NCBI RefSeq assembly: GCF_000829195.1
Contig: NZ_AP013294.1
Span: 2,367,001-2,431,000 of the forward strand
Source of the DNA: Bacillus sp. OxB-1
GTDB lineage: Bacteria; Bacillota; Bacilli; Bacillales_A; Planococcaceae
Direction: 5' to 3'
DNA length: 64,000 nt
In this document: positions 8,997 to 17,340 of the stretch, one piece after another
Layout of the letters: each line of letters opens with the position of its first letter
Numbering within the stretch: position 1 is the stretch's first letter
The notes under the pieces: generated by a model
Seen by the model: the letters and a program-made list of their open reading frames with translations, nothing else
Database searches by the model: none
Told to the model about the DNA's origin: nothing
Program-made: the position numbers and the translations under genes

Positions 8997-9746
8997 ATGT
9001 CCTATAAAGTGAAACTGGAAGTCTTCGAAGGGCCGCTGGATCTCCTTTTGCATTTGATCAACCGGCTGGAAATCGACATTTACGATATCCCGATGGCCGA
9101 ATTGACAGCCCAATACATAGAACATCTTCACGCGATGCGGGTCCTCCAATTGGATGAATTGAGCGAATATCTTGTACTTGCAGCAACATTGATAGAAATC
9201 AAGAGCAAGATGCTGCTGCCGGTCCATGAAGGGGAGGAACTCGACGGAGAGTTGGACTTCGAAATGGAACCCGATCCCCGCGATGAATTGGTGGCCCGAT
9301 TGATCGAATACCGCAAATATAAAGAGGCGGCGATCAGCTTGAAAGAGTCCGCGGAGGAACGTTCCGGCCATTTCACGAAACCGCCCGAAGATTTGTCGGC
9401 GCTTGGTGAAATTAGTATCGGCGAAACCGAGGAGCGATTAAACGTCTTCGACCTGATCGGGGCTTTCCAAAAAATGCTGGAACGCAAAAGGTTGCGGGCG
9501 CCTCGTACGGCTAGTATAACAAGAAACGAAAAATCTGTCAGTGAGAAGATGGATGACATCATGGCGGCCTTGGAGAAGAGGGGGGGCCGTTGTGATTTTC
9601 ACGCCTTGTTCGAGGAAGGGGATGCCCCTGCATTGGTCCTCACCTTTTTGTCATTATTGGAACTGATGAAAAGAAGGGATGTCATCGTGGAACAGCAGCA
9701 GAATTTTGACAGGCTGACGGTGTCGGTCCGCCGGGAGGATGTTTGA
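8997..9746 (+). CDS. scpA: segregation and condensation protein A
   Basis: The kleisin subunit of the bacterial SMC-ScpAB condensin. 249 aa. It opens with YKVKLEVFEGPLDLLLHLI, the N-terminal helix bundle that contacts the SMC neck; the middle is acidic (EELDGELDFEMEPDPRDEL); the C-terminal winged helix (GGRCDFHALFEE...VLTFLSLLELMKRRDVIVEQ) binds the SMC head. ATG 8997 follows AGGTGG. Its stop is 2 bases before the scpB start. Confidence 0.95.
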   Translation: MSYKVKLEVFEGPLDLLLHLINRLEIDIYDIPMAELTAQYIEHLHAMRVLQLDELSEYLVLAATLIEIKSKMLLPVHEGEELDGELDFEMEPDPRDELVARLIEYRKYKEAAISLKESAEERSGHFTKPPEDLSALGEISIGETEERLNVFDLIGAFQKMLERKRLRAPRTASITRNEKSVSEKMDDIMAALEKRGGRCDFHALFEEGDAPALVLTFLSLLELMKRRDVIVEQQQNFDRLTVSVRREDV

Positions 9747-9748
9747 AA

Positions 9749-10357
9749 ATGGACGCAGAAGATCGATTGGTAGGTATGGTGGAAAGTTTTTTATTCTTAA
9801 TGGGGGATGAAGGTTTGACCCGGTCCCAGTTAACGGTCTTGACCGATCGGAAAGAGGAGGAGATCGAAAAGGCATTGGAGCGCCTGCATGCAAGTTATGA
9901 AGAACGTCCGGAGAGCGGCATTACGCTGAGGATGTTCGGCGGTGCCTACCGGCTTGTCACGAAGGCGGAATTTGCCGAGGATATGAAGCGGTTGCTCGAA
10001 AATCCTTCCCCGAAATCGATGACACAGGCTTCCTTGGAAGTGCTGGCCATCATTGCGTATAAACAGCCGGTGACGCGGGTGGAAATCGACGACTTGCGGG
10101 GCGTCAAATCGGAAGGACCGATTCATACATTGATCGCGAAAGGATATATTATGGAGAAAGGACGCTCGGAAGGAACCGGGCGGGCTATCCTTTACGGGAC
10201 GACGGATCTGTTCCTGGATCGGTTCGGCTTGCGTTCGATCGCCGATCTCCCGCCGCTGCTGCAAGGGGAGGAAGAGGAAACGGAAGACGCCGATCTGTTC
10301 ATGACCAAGTTCCAAGAAGCATTCTCGATGGAAGAGGAAGGAGAGACCGATTTTTGA
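9749..10357 (+). CDS. scpB: segregation and condensation protein B
   Basis: Two tandem winged-helix domains that dimerise and bind the ScpA kleisin. 202 aa from ATG 9749. Hallmarks: MTQASLEVLAIIAYKQPVTRVEIDDLRGV and GRAILYGTTDLFLDRFGLRS. A TTG at 9743 overlaps the scpA stop, but only 4 bases separate it from GGAGG (9734-9738), whereas ATG 9749 is spaced by 10. The acidic tail carries DADLFMTKFQEAF. The stop overlaps the following carboxypeptidase start. Confidence 0.95.
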   Translation: MDAEDRLVGMVESFLFLMGDEGLTRSQLTVLTDRKEEEIEKALERLHASYEERPESGITLRMFGGAYRLVTKAEFAEDMKRLLENPSPKSMTQASLEVLAIIAYKQPVTRVEIDDLRGVKSEGPIHTLIAKGYIMEKGRSEGTGRAILYGTTDLFLDRFGLRSIADLPPLLQGEEEETEDADLFMTKFQEAFSMEEEGETDF

Positions 10358-11358
10358 AACGGGCACTTCTGTTGACCGTATGTTTCGCCTGGTTCATGCT
10401 GGGCAAGCCTGTGGACGCATCGGCTGCGCAAGCGTATGCGGTAATCGATGCGGAGACGGGACGCCTGCTGGATGGGCGGAACGAAAACACGCCATTGCCG
10501 ATTGCCAGCTTGACGAAAATCTGGACCGCTTTCACCTATCTCGAAAGCGGTGTCGAGTCGGAAGAAATCATCATATCGCCGGCGGCAGCCTCATCGGAAG
10601 GGTCGTCCATCTATTTGAAAAGCGGGACGGCCGTCCAGGATAAAACGTTGCTTTACGGCCTCATGCTGCGTTCGGGAAATGATGCCGCGCATGCGTTGGC
10701 GGAACATGCCGGTGGTTCGGTGGAGGGGTTCGTCCAATTGATGCAGGAGAAGGCGATTCTCCACGGGTTGGATCGGACCGTATTTACGAACCCATCCGGC
10801 CTGCATGATGAACGCCATCTTTCCACGGCATATGAAACTGGACTGATGCTGCGATACGCAATGGAAAATGAAACGTTCCGGGAAATCGCCACTGCGAAGA
10901 AGCATGTGTACCAGAACGAGGAAAATACGTACCATTGGCGCAACAAACATCGGCTGCTCCATTCCGAGCCGACAGCGGTTGCCGGCAAGACCGGCTTCAC
11001 GAAGGCGGCCGGCCGGACATTGGCCACCTATTTCGAGAAAGACGGGAAAAGAATCATCGTCGTGACATTGAATGATCCGGATGATTGGGGCACGCATCTG
11101 CACTTGGCAGACAAGGCGTTCTCGACATATAAACGGGTCACCATCGCCAAAAAGGGTGTCTATAAAATCTTCCCGGGAGTACAAGCGGAATTGGAGGAAC
11201 CGATCGAGCTGCTGATCAAAAAAGGGGAACAGGCAAAACTGTCGAATCTGGTCCAAATTCCACGCGGCAAACGTCCGACCGCCACGGGCGTATGGACGGT
11301 ATCCTTCGACAACGAACCGATCGTAGCTACCGATGTGATCATACGGCAGAAGCGTTGA
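10354..11358 (+). CDS. D-alanyl-D-alanine carboxypeptidase (DacB/DacF type)
   Basis: A low-molecular-weight penicillin-binding protein that trims the terminal D-Ala of peptidoglycan. 334 aa with a signal peptide (hydrophobic to about residue 17, then DASAA). Active-site motifs: SLTK at 52-55, SGN at 107-109, KTG at 212-214. It starts at TTG 10354, sharing TTGA with the scpB stop, after AAGGAGA. In B. subtilis dacB occupies this position between the scp genes and rluB, usually followed by spmA-spmB, which are missing here. DacB versus DacF cannot be decided from sequence alone, so no symbol is given. No obvious C-terminal amphipathic anchor. Confidence 0.88.
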   Translation: MKRALLLTVCFAWFMLGKPVDASAAQAYAVIDAETGRLLDGRNENTPLPIASLTKIWTAFTYLESGVESEEIIISPAAASSEGSSIYLKSGTAVQDKTLLYGLMLRSGNDAAHALAEHAGGSVEGFVQLMQEKAILHGLDRTVFTNPSGLHDERHLSTAYETGLMLRYAMENETFREIATAKKHVYQNEENTYHWRNKHRLLHSEPTAVAGKTGFTKAAGRTLATYFEKDGKRIIVVTLNDPDDWGTHLHLADKAFSTYKRVTIAKKGVYKIFPGVQAELEEPIELLIKKGEQAKLSNLVQIPRGKRPTATGVWTVSFDNEPIVATDVIIRQKR

Positions 11359-11381
11359 CAACGGAATAGGGCGTGATAGGA

Positions 11382-11416
11382 AAGAAGACGACGGAATACA
11401 GGTCGGTCTTCTTTTC
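11382..11416 (+). terminator. intrinsic terminator after the carboxypeptidase gene
   Basis: AAGAAGACGAC (11382-11392) pairs with GTCGGTCTTCTT (11402-11413) with one bulge, around a 9-base loop, and continues into TTTT. It separates the scpA-scpB-dac unit from rluB. Confidence 0.65.
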
Positions 11417-11471
11417 ATTTTGCCGAAAGTGTGACATAATTTTTTTCAGTACGAAGGACGGGGTGACTCAG

Positions 11472-12203
11472 TTGGAGAGACTACAGAAAGTGCTGGCGCA
11501 AGCGGGTGTGGCGTCACGAAGAAAATCCGAGCAATTGATATTGGAAGGCAAAGTGAAAGTGAATGGTACCACTGTCACGGAACTCGGGACGAAAGTGACA
11601 AACGCGGACCGGGTGGAAGTGGAAGGCGTGGAACTCGTCAAAGAAAACTTTGTCTATTACTTACTATATAAACCGCGCGGCTACATTTCGACGGTCCATG
11701 ACGAAAAAGGAAGAAAAACCGTGCTGGATCTCTTTCCGGAAGTCGAAGAGCGGATATTCCCGGTCGGCCGACTCGATTATGACACGTCTGGCGTCATTAT
11801 TTTGACAAACGATGGAGACTTTTCGTATTTGATGACTCATCCGAAATTCGGTATCAAGAAAACGTACATGGCAAAAGTGAAAGGAATACCGACCCGGGAA
11901 TCGCTGCGTAAGCTGGAGCGGGGAATCGAGCTGGAAGACGGCAAGACCGCCCCTGCCCGTGTGAAAATGCAGACGGTCGACAAGAAGTCGGGGACTGCAC
12001 TGATCGAAATCACGATTCATGAAGGTCGGAACCGCCAAGTGCGCCGGATGTTCGATGCGATCGGCCACCCGGTCCTGAAGTTGCGCAGGGAGTCGTTCGC
12101 CATGCTGACGACGCACGGTTTGAATGCCGGGGAGTCCCGCCAGCTGACGACGCATGAAGTGAAGCAATTACGCGTTCTGGCTGAAACAGGGAAAATCGGA
12201 TGA
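11472..12203 (+). CDS. rluB: 23S rRNA pseudouridine synthase RluB
   Basis: 243 aa. An N-terminal S4 RNA-binding domain (MERLQKVLAQAGVASRRKSE... ILEGKVKVNG) is followed by an RsuA/RluB catalytic domain with GRLDYDTSGVIILTNDGDFSYLMTHP (catalytic Asp in RLDYDTSG) and HEGRNRQVRRMFDAIGHPV. It modifies a uridine in 23S rRNA helix 89. TTG 11472 is taken as the start because GGGGTGA lies 5 bases upstream and the family N-terminus begins there; the frame is open upstream across the terminator but without similarity. Confidence 0.93.
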   Translation: MERLQKVLAQAGVASRRKSEQLILEGKVKVNGTTVTELGTKVTNADRVEVEGVELVKENFVYYLLYKPRGYISTVHDEKGRKTVLDLFPEVEERIFPVGRLDYDTSGVIILTNDGDFSYLMTHPKFGIKKTYMAKVKGIPTRESLRKLERGIELEDGKTAPARVKMQTVDKKSGTALIEITIHEGRNRQVRRMFDAIGHPVLKLRRESFAMLTTHGLNAGESRQLTTHEVKQLRVLAETGKIG

Positions 12204-12268
12204 CCCCCTCGGATCCGGCGCGGTTAGTATGGATAGGATGTATAGTCAATTATTTCCTTATCCGCAAA

Positions 12269-12277
12269 CGTTCACAA
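12269..12277 (-). promoter_or_regulatory. possible ResD-type site upstream of resA
   Basis: Read on the - strand, the nine bases are TTGTGAACG, close to the TTTGTGAAT pattern reported for ResD sites in B. subtilis. They lie about 41 bases upstream of the resA -10 box, where an activator could act. The match is short and unproven. Confidence 0.3.
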
Positions 12278-12317
12278 TCCTTTCATGAATGTCCGGATTC
12301 CGGGTCGGTCGTTTTGC

Positions 12318-12323
12318 TATAAT
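12318..12323 (+). promoter_or_regulatory. -10 element of the resABC promoter
   Basis: A perfect TATAAT box 38 bases upstream of resA. The expected -35 position (about 12295-12300, GGATTC) is poor, which fits an activator-dependent sigma-A promoter. Known ResD control of resA in B. subtilis would fit. Confidence 0.5.
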
Positions 12324-12361
12324 AGTATATGGTACTTATTTTTTAATAGGAGGAGACGGGT

Positions 12362-12895
12362 ATGTCGATGATGGATAAAAAAAGAAAACGTCTAATCATC
12401 AGGACGATTGTTCTACTAGTGCTCGTTTCGGCAGTCATCTATTCAATCGCCTCGAAAGAGAAGGTGGAAGTCCTGGCAATCGGAGACAAAGCCCCGGATT
12501 TCGAGCTTGTCGACTTGGATGGCAATAAGCATCGCCTGTCCGATTATAAAGGCCAAGGGGTATTCCTGAACTTCTGGGGAACTTGGTGTCCGCCGTGCAA
12601 AGAGGAAATGCCTCATATGGAAAAGCAGTATCAGGAATTCAAAGACAAAGGTGTCCAAATCTTGGCGGTGGATATTGCAGAACCGGTATTGAAAGTCGAA
12701 TCGTTCCGGGACCAGCACGGGTTGACATTCCCGATTGCAATAGACAAGAACAAAAGTGTCATGGAAGTTTATAATATCGGGCCATTGCCAACGACTGTAT
12801 TAATTGATAAGGACGGGAAAATCGTCCATATCGAAAAAAGAGGAATGAGCGAAAAGGTGATCCGATCGTTCATGGAACGCATTCAACCGAAGTAA
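12362..12895 (+). CDS. resA: thiol-disulfide oxidoreductase ResA
   Basis: A membrane-anchored, extracytoplasmic thioredoxin-like protein that reduces apocytochrome c so haem can be attached. 177 aa. One N-terminal anchor (about residues 11-29), then a TlpA/ResA fold with the redox motif WCPPC (Cys76, Cys79) in NFWGTWCPPCKEEMP. ATG 12362 follows AGGAGGAG with 6-base spacing; later in-frame ATGs at 12368 and 12371 are less well placed. First gene of resABC. Confidence 0.95.
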   Translation: MSMMDKKRKRLIIRTIVLLVLVSAVIYSIASKEKVEVLAIGDKAPDFELVDLDGNKHRLSDYKGQGVFLNFWGTWCPPCKEEMPHMEKQYQEFKDKGVQILAVDIAEPVLKVESFRDQHGLTFPIAIDKNKSVMEVYNIGPLPTTVLIDKDGKIVHIEKRGMSEKVIRSFMERIQPK

Positions 12896-12910
12896 GGAGT
12901 CTATTTCAAT

Positions 12911-14566
12911 ATGAGCAAAATCAAATGCCAGTGCGGTCATGAAAATCCATTTGGCACAGTGCTTTGTGAGCGATGTGGGAGACCTCAGACGGAAGAGACG
13001 AAAAAAAGCGAACTCGTCGACATGCGGTATGAAGGTGCGGCAAGAAGGTCCCAGACGTATAAAAGGTCCATCGTGGACAAAATCTGGAACTTCTTTTCAA
13101 GTGTTAAAGTCGGCATCGGCATCATCATTGCGGTTTTATCCACATCTGCCATTGGAACGATCTTTCCGCAAAAAGATTATATCCCGGTCGATCAAGGTTC
13201 AGAAGTCGAAGTAGCGGCTTACTATGAACGGGTTTACGGATTTTTCGGCAAGATCTATTATCAATTCGGTTTTCACGATATGTACAGCAGCTGGTGGTTC
13301 AAGGTACTGATCGGCATGCTCGGAATCTCCATCATTATTGCTAGTGTGGACCGGGTCGTCCCGCTGTACAAATCATTGAAAAGACAGCGGACGAAACGCC
13401 ATACCTCCTTCATGAAAGTCCAGCGCATCTTCGGGGAAGGCACCGTGTCAGACCCGGATGATTCATTGCAGAAAGCGGAAGAGAAGCTGAAAGAGCTCCG
13501 CTATAACGTGAAAGCGGAGGACGGTGCCATTCTTGCGGAGAAAAACCGCTTCTCCCGCTGGGGTCCGTATGTCAATCATACCGGATTGATCATTTTCCTG
13601 TTTGGTGTCCTGTTGCGCGGGCTTCCAGGATTTTATGTCGATGAAACGATGTGGATCCGGGAAGGGGAAGTCCGTCCTATCAAGGGCGCAGATGGGTATT
13701 ATCTGGAAAACAATGAATTCACCGTGGAAAACTACTCGAAAGAAGAAGCGGACGCAGTATTCGGCGAAGCGCTGGACCGGGTAGGCAGCATCGTCAAAAC
13801 CTACCAAACGGATGTGACGTTGTATAAGCAGGCGGAAGGTTCGTTGCCTGGACAAGCGGATCAGCTTGAAAAAATGACCGACTATTCGATTGCTGTAAAC
13901 AAACCATTGAAATTCGATGGCTATAGTGTTTTCCAAATGTCCTACGGCTTGGATGAGTTGAAATCCATGACATTCCAACTGACAGAGAAAGCAAGCAACG
14001 CATCGCTCGGTGAATTTACAGTAGATCTTGAAAACCCGGAGCGCACTTATGAACTAGCCGAAGATACGCGTGTAGAGCTGTTGGAATATTATCCTGATTA
14101 CGATGGCGTCAAAGATGGGGAACTCGTTTCGAAATCCCCGGCTCCGAATAATCCAGCTTTCATCTTCAACATGGTCACGCCTGCGAAGCCACAAGGCGAA
14201 CGAAGCTTTGTCGCCATCCGGAACACGTTTGAAGTGGAAGAGAATGATTATAAAGTCAGCTTCCGCGGTGTCGAAACGCGGGACAAGTCCGGGTTGACGA
14301 TCCGGAAAGACAGGACTTTGCCGATTCTCCTGCTAGGGGGCATCATCTTCATGATCGGTGTCATCCAAGGCTCCTACTGGAACCATAGAAGAATCTGGGT
14401 GCAAAAAGGAGCGGATGGGAAGATGCTCGTCGCCGCACATACGAATAAAAACTGGTTCTCGTTGAAGAAGGATTTGGACAAAGTGAAAGAGGTATCGGAG
14501 CTGCCGGCCTATGCGGATCGGCAAGACAAAGAGGCCAAAGGTGAAGAGGAAGGGGATACGCAGTAA
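12911..14566 (+). CDS. resB: cytochrome c biogenesis protein ResB
   Basis: With ResC forms the System II haem export and ligation complex in the membrane. 551 aa. It begins with a small zinc-ribbon-like element, [18 protein letters not shown], as Bacillus ResB does. Membrane spans lie near residues 65-85, 135-155 and 220-240, with a large extracytoplasmic domain between about 245 and 470, then a last span ([18 protein letters not shown]). [16 protein letters not shown] is a family signature. The stop overlaps the resC start by one base. Confidence 0.95.
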   Translation: MSKIKCQCGHENPFGTVLCERCGRPQTEETKKSELVDMRYEGAARRSQTYKRSIVDKIWNFFSSVKVGIGIIIAVLSTSAIGTIFPQKDYIPVDQGSEVEVAAYYERVYGFFGKIYYQFGFHDMYSSWWFKVLIGMLGISIIIASVDRVVPLYKSLKRQRTKRHTSFMKVQRIFGEGTVSDPDDSLQKAEEKLKELRYNVKAEDGAILAEKNRFSRWGPYVNHTGLIIFLFGVLLRGLPGFYVDETMWIREGEVRPIKGADGYYLENNEFTVENYSKEEADAVFGEALDRVGSIVKTYQTDVTLYKQAEGSLPGQADQLEKMTDYSIAVNKPLKFDGYSVFQMSYGLDELKSMTFQLTEKASNASLGEFTVDLENPERTYELAEDTRVELLEYYPDYDGVKDGELVSKSPAPNNPAFIFNMVTPAKPQGERSFVAIRNTFEVEENDYKVSFRGVETRDKSGLTIRKDRTLPILLLGGIIFMIGVIQGSYWNHRRIWVQKGADGKMLVAAHTNKNWFSLKKDLDKVKEVSELPAYADRQDKEAKGEEEGDTQ

Positions 14567-15750
14567 TGGGTTTAGCGAATATCAGTGCGACGCTCCTGGA
14601 AATTTCCTTCGTTGCTTATTTGATTGCGACCGCTTTTTTTGGCGGAGCGGTAAAAGGGGCGAAATCGGAATCGTCGTATAAGAATAATCGATGGGGCCAG
14701 ATCGGTATTGTCATTACCATCATCGGTTTCATTACGCATGTCGGTTATTTTATAACAAGATGGATTGCGTCAGGACATGCGCCTGTCAGTAATATGTTCG
14801 AATTCACGACCGCTTTCGGCATGATGCTCGTCGGTTCGTTCATCCTTATATTTTTCTTATACCGCACGCCTTCTTTGGGGCTTTTCGCATTGCCGATCGC
14901 GTTGTTGATCATCGCGTATGCGAGCATGTTCCCGAAAGAAGTGACGCCGCTCATTCCCGCCTTGCAAAGCCATTGGTTGACAATCCACGTCATCACGGCA
15001 GCGCTCGGTGAATCGATCCTGGCCATCAGTGCGGTTGCCGGATTGATTTATCTGATGAAACATGTCGATATGACGAAGAAGTCGAAACAGCGGTTCTGGC
15101 TCGAGGCAGTCATGTTCATCGTAGTCATTGTCATCGGGTTTGTCCTATCGTCATCGACTTTCAAACTGATGGGGTATGAAGCGGATTTCAGCTATATCGA
15201 CAAAAATGAACAGCCGGCCAACATCACATACAATTACCCGCCGCTCTTCGGCATGAATGAATACGAAGCGCTGACGCCGGACGCCATGACGCCATGGGCT
15301 GAACTGCCTCCTGTCATCAATGCGAAGACATTGACGACGTTCGTATGGTCATTAGCGATCGGGACGGTTTTGTATATTCTCTTACGGCTCATTCTACGGA
15401 AGCCGATTGCCATGGTATTCCAGCCGTTTGCGCGCAAGGCGAATTTGCAGTTGATGGATGAGATCGGCTATCGTTCGGTGTTGATCGGGTTCCCGGTCTT
15501 CACGCTCGGCGCACTCATCTTTGCGATGATCTGGGCACATGAAGCGTGGGCCAGATTCTGGGGCTGGGATCCAAAAGAAGTATGGGCATTGATCACCTGG
15601 TTGTTTTACGCGGCTTTCCTCCATCTGCGGCTCTCCCGCGGGTGGGAAGGGGAAAAATCCGCTTGGCTTGCGGTCATCGGATTCATCATCATTATGTTCA
15701 ATCTGATTGCTGTCAACTTAATCATTGCGGGTCTGCATTCATACGCATAA
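14566..15750 (+). CDS. resC: cytochrome c biogenesis protein ResC (CcsA type)
   Basis: A polytopic membrane protein, 394 aa, with about eight spans. The haem-handling WWD-like motif is [31 protein letters not shown]. Conserved flanking histidines include HVGYF near residue 60 and [12 protein letters not shown]. It passes haem across the membrane to apocytochromes such as QcrC (encoded in this window). It overlaps resB by one base (TAATG) and is followed by a strong terminator. Confidence 0.95.
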   Translation: MGLANISATLLEISFVAYLIATAFFGGAVKGAKSESSYKNNRWGQIGIVITIIGFITHVGYFITRWIASGHAPVSNMFEFTTAFGMMLVGSFILIFFLYRTPSLGLFALPIALLIIAYASMFPKEVTPLIPALQSHWLTIHVITAALGESILAISAVAGLIYLMKHVDMTKKSKQRFWLEAVMFIVVIVIGFVLSSSTFKLMGYEADFSYIDKNEQPANITYNYPPLFGMNEYEALTPDAMTPWAELPPVINAKTLTTFVWSLAIGTVLYILLRLILRKPIAMVFQPFARKANLQLMDEIGYRSVLIGFPVFTLGALIFAMIWAHEAWARFWGWDPKEVWALITWLFYAAFLHLRLSRGWEGEKSAWLAVIGFIIIMFNLIAVNLIIAGLHSYA

Positions 15751-15759
15751 AGATTGACC

Positions 15760-15800
15760 AGGACTGCCCCATTGTGTCACGACGGGGCGGTCCTTTTCTT
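15760..15800 (+). terminator. intrinsic terminator of resABC
   Basis: AGGACTGCCCC and GGGGCGGTCCT form an 11-position stem with one G-T pair around a 13-base loop, followed by TTTTC and a long T-run. Confidence 0.85.
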
Positions 15801-15869
15801 TTTTTCGTTGCTTAGGAAATTATAAAATTCGGGCATGTGGATAACCTTCAAAATTAGGTTTGTTTACGT

Positions 15870-15985
15870 CCAGCTCCGGGCGCTAGAGGCTCGGGGTCAT
15901 AAGCCAAAGCTGCTCTGTGGCAAAAAGCGCCACGCCGCATCTTCGTCTTATGCCTGTCGCCTCTGAGCAAGCGCCCTGCGCTTTT
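15870..15985. repeat. dispersed palindromic repeat (~116 bp) between resC and resD
   Basis: An imperfect palindrome with several nested arms: GGGCGCT with AGCGCCC, AGAGGC with GCCTCT, CATAAG with CTTATG, and GTGGC with GCCAC. The sequence (CCAGCTCCGGGCGCTAG ... GAGCAAGCGCCCTGCGCTTTT) resembles a dispersed intergenic repeat I recognise from Bacillaceae and Planococcaceae genomes. A shortened copy occurs at 35782-35812. Together with the terminator and promoter it accounts for the gap 15751-16104. Confidence 0.75.
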
Positions 15986-16049
15986 GTTCATTGCCAGGAG
16001 GGCCGGTTCAGTTAGTGCGTGCCTTTTTAGAAAGCGGCTTGTACAATGG

Positions 16050-16055
16050 AAATAG
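16050..16055 (+). promoter_or_regulatory. candidate -10 element for resD
   Basis: TACAAT about 50 bases before the resD start, after the dispersed repeat. No good -35 is visible at 17 bases. It suggests resD has its own promoter in addition to read-through from resABC, which the strong terminator would limit. Confidence 0.3.
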
Positions 16056-16104
16056 AAAAGTTTGTTAAGGTTGGTCGGATATTATGGAAAGGGGCTATGG
16101 ATTG

Positions 16105-16824
16105 ATGGAAGAAAAAGTGAAGTTATTAGTGGTGGATGATGAGGAACGGATTCTTCGTTTGTTGAATATGTATTTGACCCGGGAAGGGTACGAAATCGAC
16201 GAGGCGATGAACGGGGCGGAGGCGCTGGAAAAAGCGTTGGCTCAACAATATGACTGCATCTTGCTGGATGTCATGATGCCCGAAAAAGACGGCATGGAAG
16301 TGTTACAGGAACTGCGTGAGAAGAAAATCATGACACCTGTTATTTTATTGACAGCTAAAGGGGAGGAGTCGGACCGGGTATCCGGGTTCGAATCGGGGGC
16401 GGATGATTACATCGTGAAACCGTTCAGCCCGAGGGAAGTCGTGTTGCGCGTCAAGGCGATTCTCAGAAGGTCTGTGGCCTTCCCGGGCGCTGTCGCTTCG
16501 TCCGCATCGAAAGACTTGGTCGTCTTCCCGCAATTGACGATCGACCACGATGCACACCGCGTGACCGCGGAAGGAAAAGAAGTGAACCTGACGCCGAAGG
16601 AATACGAACTTCTCTATTTCCTGGCGAAATCTCCGGATAAAGTGTTCGATCGGGAACAATTACTGAAAGAAGTCTGGCACTATGAGTTCTTCGGCGATCT
16701 ACGGACCGTCGACACCCACGTCAAACGGTTGCGTGAAAAATTAAGCCGCGTCTCCGATCAGGCGGCTAAAATGATCGTGACGGTATGGGGCGTCGGATAT
16801 AAGTTCGAAGTCCCGCAAGAATAA
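16105..16824 (+). CDS. resD: response regulator ResD
   Basis: An OmpR-family regulator of aerobic and anaerobic respiration, partner of ResE. 239 aa from ATG 16105. Receiver domain with acidic pocket DDEE at 11-14, phosphoacceptor Asp55 in LLDVMMP and KPFSPREV; C-terminal winged helix with NLTPKEYELLYFLAKSPDKVFDREQLLKEVWHYEFFGDLRTVDTHVKRLREKL. A start at 16084 is possible, but GAAAGGGG sits before 16105 and the shorter protein matches ResD. Unusually it is separated from resE by 516 bases holding a terminator and a MITE-like element. Confidence 0.95.
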   Translation: MEEKVKLLVVDDEERILRLLNMYLTREGYEIDEAMNGAEALEKALAQQYDCILLDVMMPEKDGMEVLQELREKKIMTPVILLTAKGEESDRVSGFESGADDYIVKPFSPREVVLRVKAILRRSVAFPGAVASSASKDLVVFPQLTIDHDAHRVTAEGKEVNLTPKEYELLYFLAKSPDKVFDREQLLKEVWHYEFFGDLRTVDTHVKRLREKLSRVSDQAAKMIVTVWGVGYKFEVPQE

Positions 16825-16864
16825 TGAAACCGTTGACGGTTCTAAAATGGGATATAGGTTTTAA

Positions 16865-16893
16865 AGCGGCTCACCTTGCGTGAGTCGTTTTTA
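16865..16893 (+). terminator. intrinsic terminator after resD
   Basis: CGGCTCAC (16867-16874) pairs with GTGAGTCG (16880-16887), allowing one G-T pair, around a 5-base loop, with upstream A's and downstream T's. It implies resE is not simply co-transcribed with resD. Confidence 0.7.
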
Positions 16894-16937
16894 GCTTTTG
16901 CCCCTCTTTTTTATTGCCATCAGAGGAAGAAGGACTC

Positions 16938-17142
16938 TATATAGAACGAACAAATGATTTGTCATTGTTAACTCTGGTTGCTTGGAGTGGAAGGCGGCGA
17001 CTCCTGCGGGGTGAAGCGCGAATGGTGAGACCCCGCAGGCGGAGCGACGAGGAGGCTCACCCGCGCCCCGCGGAAAGCGTCCGCCTGGAACGGAAAGCAA
17101 CAGGTTGTTGCTTGCGTCCATTTCTAAAGTTCGTTTTATATA
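16938..17142. mobile_element. MITE-like repeat element, copy 1 (between resD and resE)
   Basis: A 205-bp non-coding element bounded by inverted repeats TATATAGAACGAAC (16938-16951) and GTTCGTTTTATATA (17129-17142), 13 of 14 positions complementary. The interior carries a GC-rich core (GGCGACTCCTGCGGG ... GACCCCGCAGG ... GAGGAGGCTCA ... GCGGAAAGCG) that recurs at 20990-21179 and, in part, at 53902-53945. This core is a common intergenic repeat in Bacillales. No transposase is encoded, so it would need to be mobilised in trans. The rest of the gap to resE (17143-17340) is AT-rich and may hold the resE promoter. Confidence 0.8.
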
Positions 17143-17340
17143 ATTAAAGAAAAATGCGGAATGGTCGGGCGTTATCAGGTATACTGAATACGGACAATCA
17201 AAAGAATTGGGTTCAAAAGTGCGAAGGGTTCTTTTGTAACTAATAAAGTGCCAATTGGTGAAACTCGACGGTTACATATTTATAAAAAACGTCTTTAGAA
17301 CAGCGGTTTAGCTATAAAACAGTGTAAAGGAGCGTGTTCA

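Noticed and set aside
8943..9371. Upstream extension of the ypuF reading frame on the - strand (about 140 codons)
   Set aside because: It is antisense to scpA, has no family resemblance, and a proper start with a ribosome binding site lies at 8942.
12911..12990. Zinc-ribbon start of ResB as a novel fusion
   Set aside because: Bacillus ResB proteins carry the same CxC...CxxC element, so it is normal for the group.
16914..17147. Open frames inside the MITE-like element
   Set aside because: The frames follow the repeat's GC-rich palindromic blocks, are not shared between the two copies, and have no ribosome binding site.
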